Source: JBKHYJ01 sp046565505 (GTDB lineage Bacteria; Acidobacteriota; Blastocatellia; UBA7656). Taken from it: a stretch of DNA of 27,707 nt. Positions within the stretch are counted from its first letter, which is position 1, and each line of letters opens with the position of its first letter. Both the position numbers and the translations under genes were made by a program. The notes below the pieces were generated by a model. That model saw only the letters and a list, made by a program, of their open reading frames with translations, did not search any database and was not told where the DNA came from. Below, piece after piece: positions 5,725 to 12,997 of the stretch. The stretch covers positions 1 to 27,707 of the forward strand of contig JBKHYJ010000122.1 of NCBI GenBank assembly GCA_046565505.1, in the 5' to 3' direction.

Positions 5725-6944
5725 TGTCCCCCGGCGAGCTTGCCTATCAGCGTAAACAGCGGCAGGTACATCGCGATCACTATCGTGCCTATGGTGACGC
5801 CGAGGAACATAATCATCGCAGGCTCCATCAGGCTCAACAGGTTCGCGATTGCGGCGTCCACTTCTTGCTCGTAGAAGTCGGCTATCTTCGACAGCATCGC
5901 GTCTAGCGCGCCGGTCTGCTCGCCGACGCCTATCATCTGCGAGACCATAATAGGGAACACCCCGCTGGCCTTAAGCGGCTCGACGAATGTCTGCCCCTGC
6001 TCGATGCCCGCGCGCACTTTTTGAATCGCCTCGGACACTATAACGTTGCCGGCCGTCCTGGCCGTGATTTCGAGCGATTCCAGAATCGGGACGCCCGAAC
6101 TGAGCAGCGTCGAGAGCGTGCGGCTGAACCGGGCCACCGCGATCTTCTTCATGATCGGCCCGAATATCGGCAGCTTCAAAATCATGCTGTCAATCACGTG
6201 GTGCCCCTTGTCAGTCTTGTACCAGGCCTTCGCCGCCGCCACGCCTATGCCGATCACTATCGCTATCAGCCACCAGTAGCCCGCCATGAACTGGGATATC
6301 GTCACCACTATCTCGGTTAGCCACGGCAGTTTCTCCCCCGGCCCCAGCAGCCCCTCGAATATGTTCTTAAAGGCCGGGATCACGACGATCATGATGATCG
6401 AGATCACTATGATTGAAATGAGGATGACGGCGATCGGGTAGATCAACGCGCTCTTCACGTCGCTCTTCAGCTTGACCATCTTCTCCAGGTAGGTGGAGAG
6501 CCGCTGGAGGATGATGTCGAGGATGCCGCCCGTCTCGCCCGCCGCCACCATGTTCGTGTAGAGCGACTCGAACACGCGCGGGTGCTTTGCCATCGCGTCG
6601 GCCAGCGTCATGCCAGATTCCACGTCCGCGCGCGTCTGGAATATGACCTTCTGAAAGAACTTGTTGTCCTGCTGTTGCGCGAGTATCTCAAGGCATTGCA
6701 CGAGCGGCAGGCCCGCGTCGAGCATGACTGAAAACTGCCTCGTGAATAAGGCCAGGTCTTTATGCTTGGCCTTCTCACGGCCGACCTTGGGCAGAGATAT
6801 CTCGCGGCCCTTTTCGCGCGCGCTGGTGAGAATGACCTGCTCGCGCCGCAGCATTGATTCAAGCGCCGTCCGGTCGGCTGCCACGCGCTCGCCGACGACG
6901 ATCTCGTTCAAGCGATTGCGGCCTTTGAAAACATAAGTCGGCAT
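5721..6944 (-). CDS. pilC: type IV pilus inner-membrane platform protein PilC
   Basis: This 407-residue protein matches PilC/GspF proteins in length and layout. The N-terminus MPTYVFKGRNRLNEIVVGERVAA is the usual short cytosolic start. Two T2SSF (GspF) domains follow at about 65-190 and 268-390, the second repeating the pattern of the first (FTRQFSVMLDAGLPL... and FSRTLSTLLSSGVPI...). Membrane helices lie at about 168-190, 220-240 and 373-395. PilC is the membrane anchor through which the PilB and PilT motors act on pilin subunits. It is the last gene of a pilB-pilT-pilC block on this strand, 172 bases after pilT. A GGGAG ribosome-binding site precedes the ATG. Its stop codon coincides with the junction of the 2191-5719 element, and the C-terminus (LFTLIGKLAGGH) appears complete. 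Confidence 0.95.
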   Translation of the reverse strand: MPTYVFKGRNRLNEIVVGERVAADRTALESMLRREQVILTSAREKGREISLPKVGREKAKHKDLALFTRQFSVMLDAGLPLVQCLEILAQQQDNKFFQKVIFQTRADVESGMTLADAMAKHPRVFESLYTNMVAAGETGGILDIILQRLSTYLEKMVKLKSDVKSALIYPIAVILISIIVISIIMIVVIPAFKNIFEGLLGPGEKLPWLTEIVVTISQFMAGYWWLIAIVIGIGVAAAKAWYKTDKGHHVIDSMILKLPIFGPIMKKIAVARFSRTLSTLLSSGVPILESLEITARTAGNVIVSEAIQKVRAGIEQGQTFVEPLKASGVFPIMVSQMIGVGEQTGALDAMLSKIADFYEQEVDAAIANLLSLMEPAMIMFLGVTIGTIVIAMYLPLFTLIGKLAGGH

Positions 6945-7116
6945 CTTGGTCTCCCGATAATTGCACTACGATCAATCAGAGAATGCCACGGGGGCAGCAT
7001 GCGAAATGACGAACGCCGGGCGATGAGGGCCGGGCGAGGGCGCGGCGCGACCCGAATAATCCGCCGCTCACGACTTCCCTTCAGCGCCCGCCGCGCGCGT
7101 TACCCATAGCTCGCTC

Positions 7117-8277
7117 TCACCTTCCGACCCTGCCGAGCGGCACCTGCGGCTTCTGCCCCGGCCCCGAATAACCGGGCGGCCTCGGGGGAGGCGTCTGAAG
7201 CGCGGCGGCCCCGCGGTTGATTAAATCCTGTAGCTCGTCAGGGTTTGACGAGCGCGTCATTGCCATCTCCAGCGTGATCTGCTTCTTGAAATACAGGCTC
7301 GCAAGCGCCTGGTTGAACGTCTGCATGCCGAACTTGTCCTGGCCCGTCTGCATCATCGAATAGATCTGGTGAATCTTGTCTTCGCGGATCAGGTTTCGGA
7401 TCGCCGAGTTCGGCACGAGTATCTCCATGGCGAGCGCCCGGCCCTGTCCGTTGGCCTTCGGCAGCAGCGCCTGCGTGACTATGCCTTCGAGCACCATCGA
7501 AAGCTGCGTGCGAATCTGCGACTGCTGCGCCGATGGGAAGATGTCTATGATGCGGTTGATCGAGGAGGCGGCGGAGTTCGTGTGCAGGGTCGCGAACGTC
7601 AGGTGGCCCGTCTCGGCTATTCGGAGCGCGGTCTCCGTCGTCTCGAGGTCGCGCATCTCGCCTATGAGCACCACGTCAGGGTCCTGGCGCAGGGCGGCGC
7701 GCAGGGCGTTGGCGAACGTGTGCGTGTCGGCGTGCACCTCGCGCTGGTTGACTATGCAGCTCTTGTGCGCGTGGAGGTATTCTATGGGGTCTTCGACCGT
7801 GATGATGTGCTCGTGGCGGTCGCGGTTGACCTTGTCCACCATCGCCGCGAGCGTCGTCGATTTGCCGGACCCCGTGGGCCCCGTGACCAGGATCAGGCCG
7901 CGCGGCCTTTCGCACAGCTTTTCTATCACCGACGGCAGGCCCAGCTCTTCAAATGATTTGATCTCGTAGGGGATGGACCGGAAGACCGCCCCGACCGCGC
8001 CGCGCTGGTTGAATATGTTCGCGCGGAACCGCGAAAGCCCCTTGATGCCGAATGAAAAGTCCAGCTCGAGCGTCTCTTCAAACCTGTGCTTCTGCGCGTC
8101 GGTCAGCACGGAATACGCGAGCTGTTTGGTATCCGCCGGCGAAAGCTCAGAGTATTCGAGCGGCCTCAGCACGCCATGCACTCGCACCATCGGCGGGGAA
8201 TTCGTCGTGATGTGCAAATCCGAGCCGCCCTGCTCTATCATCTTTCTCAGCAACTCGCTCAACGCGATCTCTGGCAT
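7117..8277 (-). CDS. pilT: type IV pilus retraction ATPase PilT
   Basis: The 386-residue protein carries the hallmarks of PilT: an N-terminal PAS-like domain (about 1-100), Walker A GPTGSGKS at 133-140, an Asp box around VEDPIEY (161-167), Walker B VVLIGEMRD at 202-210, the His box HLTFATLHTN at 225-234, and the PilT-specific AIRNLIRE motif at 292-299, which sets it apart from PilB. It hydrolyses ATP to depolymerise pili and drive twitching motility. The last about 25 residues are a Pro/Gly-rich tail (PPPRPPGYSGPGQ) that is probably disordered. A GGAGGG ribosome-binding site stands just before the ATG, immediately next to a structured ATTTTGGATT repeat that fills the pilB-pilT gap. Confidence 0.95.
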   Translation of the reverse strand: MPEIALSELLRKMIEQGGSDLHITTNSPPMVRVHGVLRPLEYSELSPADTKQLAYSVLTDAQKHRFEETLELDFSFGIKGLSRFRANIFNQRGAVGAVFRSIPYEIKSFEELGLPSVIEKLCERPRGLILVTGPTGSGKSTTLAAMVDKVNRDRHEHIITVEDPIEYLHAHKSCIVNQREVHADTHTFANALRAALRQDPDVVLIGEMRDLETTETALRIAETGHLTFATLHTNSAASSINRIIDIFPSAQQSQIRTQLSMVLEGIVTQALLPKANGQGRALAMEILVPNSAIRNLIREDKIHQIYSMMQTGQDKFGMQTFNQALASLYFKKQITLEMAMTRSSNPDELQDLINRGAAALQTPPPRPPGYSGPGQKPQVPLGRVGR

Positions 8278-8288
8278 AAACCCTCCAG

Positions 8289-8371
8289 GGATTTTGGATT
8301 GGCGAAGGGGCGCGGCCTCTGAACGTGAAGGCGCCCCCCTTAATCCAAAATCCGAAACCTAAAATCCAAAA
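8289..8371. repeat. structured intergenic repeat of ATTTTGGATT units (copy 1)
   Basis: GGATTTTGGATT (8289-8300) and its exact complement (8342-8353) enclose a GC-rich core with a further inverted pair (AGGGGCGC/GCGCCCCC). An additional AAAATCCAAAATC unit runs to the pilB stop. It fills the whole gap between pilB and the ribosome-binding site of pilT. The same organisation occurs at 21257-21383, which makes this a dispersed repeat family. Confidence 0.7.
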
Positions 8372-10114
8372 TCATTTCACCGTCTCCCTAACTACTTCCT
8401 CGACAGTCGTCATTCCCTGCCTGATCTTTTCAAGCCCGCTGTGGCGAAGCGTCAGCATGCCTTCCTCGATGGCTTTGCGGCGCAGCTCCAGGCCGGACGC
8501 GCCCACCAGAATCAACTCGCGCAGGTCTTCGGTCACCTCCATCACTTCGTACAGGCCGACGCGACTCTTGTAGCCCGTGTTATTACAGGCAGAACAGCCC
8601 GCCCCCTTGAAAGTCTTTATCTCGGCCACTTCGCTCGCCGGGAACCCCACGTCTATCATGGCCTCTTCGGGGGTGTGGACTTCGACCTTGCACTCCTTAC
8701 ATATGCGGCGGACCAGGCGCTGAGCCTGAATCAAGTTCACGGACGTGGCGACCAGGAATGGCTCGATGCCCATGTTCATCAGCCGGCTGATGGTCGAAGG
8801 CGCGTCATTCGTGTGCAGTGTCGATAAGACGAGGTGGCCCGTGAGGGCGGCCTTCACCGCTATCTCGGCCGTCTCGAAGTCCCGGATTTCGCCGACCAGT
8901 ATGATGTTCGGGTCCTGGCGCAGGAACGACCGCAGGGCCGTGGCGAAGTTCAGCCCTATCGACTCCTTCATCTGCACCTGGTTGATGCCGGGAAGGTTGA
9001 ACTCGACCGGGTCTTCGGCAGTCATTATGTTCGTCTCTGGCGTGTTGAGGCTCTGGAGCGCGGAGTACAGCGTCGAGGTCTTCCCGGACCCGGTGGGCCC
9101 CGTGACGAGCACCATGCCGTAAGGCTTCGATATGTTGCGTTTGAATTTTTCGAGGCTCGCGGGCTCGAACCCGAGCTGCGTCATGTCGAGCCTGAGGTTC
9201 TCTTTGTCCAGCAGGCGCAGCACCATCTTCTCGCCGAATATCGTCGGGAGCGTCGAGACGCGGAAGTCCAGCTCGCGCGAGCGGTTGTCCAGCCTCACCC
9301 TTATCTTGATGCGGCCGTCCTGCGGCAGCCGCTTCTCGGCTATGTCGAGCCGCGCCATGATCTTCAGCCTCGAAGTGAGCGCGTCGCGCATCTTCATGGG
9401 CGGGGCCATGATGTTGTAGAGCACGCCGTCCATTCGGAAGCGTATGCGGAACTCTTTCTCGTATGGCTCTATGTGAATGTCGGATGCGCCGCGCCGCAGC
9501 GCGTCGACGAGGATGACGTTGACCAGCTTCACGACGGGCGCGTCTTCGCTCATCCGCTCCAGGTTTTCGAGGTCTATCTCTTCTTTGGCGTCCTCGACCT
9601 CTAGCTGGTCAACCTCGTCGCCGAAATCCGGCATGCTCGTGGACTCCGCGACGAGGTCTTCCATGACCTTCGCGAGTTCCATCTCGCGCGACGAGCCGTA
9701 GTACTTCTTGACGGCGGAGCTGAGCGCGGTCTCGCTCACGACGACCGGCTCGACCGACAGCCCCGTCATGAACTTTATGTCGTCGATGGCGAACACGTTC
9801 GTCGGGTCGACCATGGCGAGCGTGAGCGTCGCGCCGACGCGAGACAGCGGCAGGATCGAATACCTGTCGGCCGTCTCCTGGGGGACGAGCGCCACGGCCG
9901 CCGGGTCAACCTCGAACAGGTCGAGGTTGACAGACGGCACGCCATACTGCCTGCTGAGCACGGCCGTGACTTCTTCATCCGACAGCATGCCGAGCTTGAC
10001 GAGCGTTGAGGCGAGCCGCCCGCCGTTAACCCTCTGGTAGTCGAGCGCCTCCTTGAGTTGCTGAGGAGTTATGAGGTTATCTTTAAGGAGTGATTCGCCG
10101 AGTTTTGCCGACAT
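8372..10114 (-). CDS. pilB: type IV pilus assembly ATPase PilB
   Basis: The 580-residue protein has the full PilB/GspE layout. An MshEN/GspE N-terminal domain spans about 1-150 (MSAKLGESLLKDNLITPQQL...), followed by an acidic linker (about 160-190), the N2 domain (about 195-300) and the ATPase core. Walker A GPTGSGKT is at 339-346, an Asp box near AEDPVEF (366-372), Walker B IILVGEIRD at 404-412 and the His box LTGHLVLSTLHTND at 424-437. Four cysteines (472, 475, 507, 510) in the CxxC...CxxC arrangement form the zinc site typical of PilB. It powers pilus extension. It is the first gene of the pilB-pilT-pilC block. Ribosome-binding site strength is poor at the chosen ATG, but the N-terminus fits family members. 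Confidence 0.95.
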   Translation of the reverse strand: MSAKLGESLLKDNLITPQQLKEALDYQRVNGGRLASTLVKLGMLSDEEVTAVLSRQYGVPSVNLDLFEVDPAAVALVPQETADRYSILPLSRVGATLTLAMVDPTNVFAIDDIKFMTGLSVEPVVVSETALSSAVKKYYGSSREMELAKVMEDLVAESTSMPDFGDEVDQLEVEDAKEEIDLENLERMSEDAPVVKLVNVILVDALRRGASDIHIEPYEKEFRIRFRMDGVLYNIMAPPMKMRDALTSRLKIMARLDIAEKRLPQDGRIKIRVRLDNRSRELDFRVSTLPTIFGEKMVLRLLDKENLRLDMTQLGFEPASLEKFKRNISKPYGMVLVTGPTGSGKTSTLYSALQSLNTPETNIMTAEDPVEFNLPGINQVQMKESIGLNFATALRSFLRQDPNIILVGEIRDFETAEIAVKAALTGHLVLSTLHTNDAPSTISRLMNMGIEPFLVATSVNLIQAQRLVRRICKECKVEVHTPEEAMIDVGFPASEVAEIKTFKGAGCSACNNTGYKSRVGLYEVMEVTEDLRELILVGASGLELRRKAIEEGMLTLRHSGLEKIRQGMTTVEEVVRETVK

Positions 10115-10511
10115 AATTCACAGTACGATCCATCCGCCCCGTCCCGACCGGGGCCTGCCTTTGATGGCCCGACGCGGCGCGCGGCCCGACTGCCCGTCCG
10201 AGCAGCCAATCAAGCGCGCTGCCCAAGTTTGATTTAATTATTCAAGCTGAGCTTAAAGGCGCTAACGTGCCGATTGACGCTTGAGGCGGACACGCGCGCT
10301 GTTATAAGAGAGAGCAGCCGGGGAGCGAGCTTGGCGACAGATTCTGAGTTGATTACACCGGGGACGGTTTGCAGCGTGACCGAGGGTCCGAGCATTCATT
10401 AGACCAGGGCGCACGGCCTCGCGCTGCTGCGGGCAAAAGACATACTCAATCAACCCTGCGACGATACCTTTTAACATCGCCCTCAAACCATGTCAATAAT
10501 AATTCATTTCG
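10115..10511. other. intergenic region between pit and pilB
   Basis: No convincing gene is seen; the short reading frames present lack family features and ribosome-binding sites. The region should hold the end of the phosphate transporter transcript and the pilB promoter. An AT-rich patch lies at about 10230-10260. A TTGACA-like promoter candidate is listed separately. Confidence 0.5.
10468..10496 (-). promoter_or_regulatory. candidate sigma-70 promoter upstream of the pilB block
   Basis: On the minus strand TTGACA (complement of 10491-10496) is followed after 17 bases by TAAAAG (complement of 10468-10473). The -35 is perfect and the spacing optimal, but the -10 is poor and the leader to pilB would exceed 300 bases. 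Confidence 0.3.
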
Positions 10512-11543
10512 TCACAACTTATGTAAAAGCTCGACAATAAAAAAGGCGAGGGCGGAAATCAAAGCGGCCGCCGGGATGGTCAAAACCCACGCCCACACGA
10601 CCCTTTGCGCCACCCCCCAGCGCACGGCCGAAAGCCTGCGCGTCGCGCCGACGCCGATGATCCCGCCCGTGATCGTGTGTGTCGTGCTGACGGGTATCCC
10701 GCCGTAGGTGGACATAAAAATCGACGCCGCGCCCGCCGTCTCCGCGGCGAACCCGCCGACGGGTTTCAGCTTCGTTATGCGCGAGCCCATCGTGTGAACT
10801 ATACGCCAGCCGCCCGAGAGCGTCCCGAGCCCGATCGCGGCATGGCAGACGAGGACCACCCACAGCGGGATGTCGCTCGTCGCGTTGGGGTTGATTTTAG
10901 AGGCGACGAGCACCGCGGCGATGATGCCCATAGTTTTCTGGGCGTCGTTGCCCCCGTGCCCGAGGCTGAACAGCGCTGCCGAGACCAGCTGGAGCTTGCG
11001 GAAGAGGCGGTCCACACGGTCCGGCGTCTTGTTGCGGAATATCCACATGATCGCGACCATGATGCCGAAGCCCAGAATCATCCCCACGACCGGGGACACG
11101 AAGATGAAAGAGATCGTCTTCACCCACCCCTCCGCGACGAACAGCCCGCCGAACCCGTGATGCGCGGCGACGGCCGCGCCGGCCAGCCCGCCTATCAGCG
11201 CGTGCGAAGAGCTGGACGGCAGCCCGTAATACCATGTGATGAGGTTCCAGATGATCGCGCCCACGACGCCGCAAAGCAGCGCCCACAGCCGCCACTCCTC
11301 GCCGATCAATTCGAGGTGGAGCAACCCCTTGCCGATGGTCGAAGCCACCTTCGTGTGAAAGACGACGAACGCGATGAAGTTAAAAAACGCCGCCCAGATC
11401 ACGGCTATGCCCGGCGACAAGACGCGCGTCGACACAACCGTGGCTATTGAATTCGCCGCGTCATGGAATCCGTTGACGTAATCGAAGGCAAGTGAGATTA
11501 AGATGATGACTATAACAAACGCCATGTCAGGCGTGGCCGGCAT
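10512..11543 (-). CDS. pit: PiT-family inorganic phosphate transporter
   Basis: This is a polytopic membrane protein of 343 residues from the chosen start. It has the duplicated signature of PiT carriers: DYVNGFHDAANSIATVVSTR near the N-terminus and GGIPVSTTHTITGGIIGVGA near the C-terminus, with an additional SLGHGGNDAQKTMG loop. Around nine to ten hydrophobic segments are visible. It imports phosphate (as metal phosphate or with protons/sodium) across the inner membrane. The frame is open from 11567, but the ATG at 11543 (MPATPDMAFVIV) has GGAGG about 9 bases upstream and gives a normal N-terminus. It lies 97 bases behind the DUF47 gene on the same strand, the classic pairing of PiT with a PhoU-like partner. 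Confidence 0.92.
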   Translation of the reverse strand: MPATPDMAFVIVIILISLAFDYVNGFHDAANSIATVVSTRVLSPGIAVIWAAFFNFIAFVVFHTKVASTIGKGLLHLELIGEEWRLWALLCGVVGAIIWNLITWYYGLPSSSSHALIGGLAGAAVAAHHGFGGLFVAEGWVKTISFIFVSPVVGMILGFGIMVAIMWIFRNKTPDRVDRLFRKLQLVSAALFSLGHGGNDAQKTMGIIAAVLVASKINPNATSDIPLWVVLVCHAAIGLGTLSGGWRIVHTMGSRITKLKPVGGFAAETAGAASIFMSTYGGIPVSTTHTITGGIIGVGATRRLSAVRWGVAQRVVWAWVLTIPAAALISALAFFIVELLHKL

Positions 11544-11640
11544 TCGGGTTGACCTCCGATGGGGCAAGAGTTTGGTACGGACGGCGAGCGACGCGCGAAG
11601 GGCGCGAGTGGCCCGGCAAGGATGGCAGGTTCATCGCCCA

Positions 11641-12255
11641 TTACTTATTCTTCACCACCACGGCTTCGAGCGCCTCGGCCACATCTTTGCAGCGGTCGAT
11701 GGAGTTCTCAAGCTCTTCGTAAATGGACATCCACTTTATGACTTCTATCGGGTCCTTCTCTTCCTTGAACAGGCGGCGCAGCGCGTCGCTGTAGAGCGAG
11801 TCCGCGCGTTTCTCCAACTGGCTTATAGTCCGAGTGTGCTCTCCGATGTCTTGCTGGTGCTCCAGGAGCGCGAACACGTCCGCTATCTCGACGGTCGCGC
11901 CCGCGAGCAGCTTCGCAAGCTCCATGGCGTCCGGCCTGGGCTTAGCCACGCTGTAAATCTCCAGCCGCCGCGCCAGGTCGTTTATCATATCAATCACGTC
12001 GTCAAGCTCGGTCACGAGCAGGTAAATGTCTTCGCGGTCGATTGGCGTGATGAAGCTGGAGTTGAGCTTCTGCGTGATCTTCGCGGCCATCTCGTCGCAC
12101 GACAACTCGACCGCCTTTATCTGCTCGGCGTAGCGCGCGTGGTTCTGGTAATCGCCGAATATTTTCACGAAGATCTCGCCCCCCTGCCTGACCTGTGAGG
12201 CGAGCTGGTTGAGCATCCCAAAATATTTCTCTTCCCGCGGGACGAACCGGACCAT
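11641..12255 (-). CDS. DUF47 (PhoU-like) phosphate transport accessory protein
   Basis: This is a 204-residue all-helical protein starting MVRFVPREEKYFGMLNQLA. DUF47 members characteristically begin with such a 'FxPKEEKFFxLL' segment and contain long amphipathic helices with acidic positions (SCDEMAAKITQKL, DREDIYLLVTELDDVID, LEKRADSLYSDALRRLF) that form a PhoU-like bundle binding metal clusters. They are encoded next to PiT transporters and are thought to regulate them. The frame extends to 12306, but the ATG at 12255 has AAGGGGGC just upstream and matches the family N-terminus. It is divergent from the BlaI-type repressor gene, with 289 bases between. Confidence 0.9.
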   Translation of the reverse strand: MVRFVPREEKYFGMLNQLASQVRQGGEIFVKIFGDYQNHARYAEQIKAVELSCDEMAAKITQKLNSSFITPIDREDIYLLVTELDDVIDMINDLARRLEIYSVAKPRPDAMELAKLLAGATVEIADVFALLEHQQDIGEHTRTISQLEKRADSLYSDALRRLFKEEKDPIEVIKWMSIYEELENSIDRCKDVAEALEAVVVKNK

Positions 12256-12475
12256 ATGCCCCCTTATCGAGCGAACGCGAGGCCCGCGCCCGCATGCGAT
12301 TAACAATTGCGTTAAGCTGTGACGAAGATGATTGATTTTATGTGCCGGGCCTCTCGGTAGTCAACCGGATTGGCGGGCCAGCCTCTCCGAACATGACTCG
12401 CCCTCCCGCCGGGCACTCGCGGCGGCCGGCCATAGCCACGGACCCGCCGCCCGCCGCAGGCTCCGAAACCGCCGC

Positions 12476-12504
12476 TTGACATCCTATGACAATTGTAGTA
12501 GATT
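12476..12504 (+). promoter_or_regulatory. sigma-70-type promoter of the BlaI/M56 operon
   Basis: TTGACA (12476-12481), a 17-base spacer and TAGATT (12499-12504) form a good housekeeping promoter. The repressor GTG at 12545 lies about 34 bases past the expected transcription start. The spacer contains a palindrome resembling a BlaI/MecI operator, so autorepression is expected. Confidence 0.65.
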
Positions 12505-12522
12505 GAGCCTCAAATGTAGTAG
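12484..12522. promoter_or_regulatory. candidate BlaI-type operator with two TGTAGTAG half-sites
   Basis: CTATGACAATTGTAGTAG at 12484-12501 is an imperfect palindrome that covers the promoter spacer and most of the -10. A second TGTAGTAG half-site stands at 12515-12522. The staphylococcal BlaI/MecI operators use TACTACA/TGTAGTA half-sites, so the match to the right half is exact. Binding by the adjacent repressor is inferred. Confidence 0.55.
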
Positions 12523-12544
12523 GACGAGAGTGGCGAGGTCACCC

Positions 12545-12997
12545 GTGGCTCGAAGAGAGAATATAAAACTGACGAGGTTTGAGCTTGAGATCATGCACGC
12601 GCTGTGGGAGATCGGCAGCGGCTCGGTGAGAGAGGTTCAAGAAATGCTCCCCGAAAAAAAGCGCCCGGCTTACACGACCGTCCAGACCATCGTCCGCCGC
12701 CTGGAAGAGAAGGGGGCCGTGCGCAAGGTCAAGAAGGTCGGCAACGCGTTCGTGTTCGAGCCGGTCGTGACTCGAAAATCGGCCCACTCGCGGTTGATAA
12801 CCGAGTTGCTGGAATTATTCGGCGGCTCGGCCCGGCCCCTGATGGCGCATCTCGCTGAATCGGGGAAGCTGAGCCTGGAAGACGTGCGGGAGATAGAGGA
12901 CATCTTGTCGCGGCAGGAGGGCGGGGGCGGCGAAGACGATGACCCCGTCGCGGCCGACGAACGCCGCACGGCCGGCCGCCGCGCGAAGGCAAAATGA
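12545..12997 (+). CDS. BlaI/MecI/CopY-family transcriptional repressor
   Basis: This 150-residue protein starts at GTG 12545 (MARRENIKLTRFELEIMHALW), with GAGG about 7 bases upstream. Residues about 5-80 form the winged-helix DNA-binding domain of the penicillinase-repressor family (LTRFELEIMHALWEIGSGSV, YTTVQTIVRRLEEKGAVRK). Residues about 80-120 form the dimerisation helices (SRLITELLELFGGS). The last about 28 residues are a charged, Gly/Asp/Arg-rich tail. Such repressors bind palindromic operators and are inactivated by cleavage directed by a membrane M56 metalloprotease. The next gene is exactly that and overlaps it by ATGA at 12994-12997. The open frame begins earlier at 12332, but the upstream part is promoter DNA, not protein. 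Confidence 0.92.
   Translation: MARRENIKLTRFELEIMHALWEIGSGSVREVQEMLPEKKRPAYTTVQTIVRRLEEKGAVRKVKKVGNAFVFEPVVTRKSAHSRLITELLELFGGSARPLMAHLAESGKLSLEDVREIEDILSRQEGGGGEDDDPVAADERRTAGRRAKAK

Noticed and set aside
7369..7969. Two plus-strand reading frames of about 195 codons opposite pilT
   Set aside because: They lie entirely inside pilT, are rich in Arg/Val/Ala from complementary GC-rich codons, and lack a family match or ribosome-binding site.
8834..9604. 256-codon plus-strand reading frame opposite pilB
   Set aside because: It is a mirror of a GC-rich gene with conserved PilB motifs on the other strand.
10262..10486. 74-codon minus-strand reading frame between pit and pilB
   Set aside because: It has no ribosome-binding site, no hydrophobic pattern of an exported protein and no recognisable family; treated as intergenic.
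10605..11450. 281-codon plus-strand reading frame opposite the phosphate transporter
   Set aside because: It is an Arg/Asp/His-rich shadow composition, and the PiT gene on the other strand is unambiguous.
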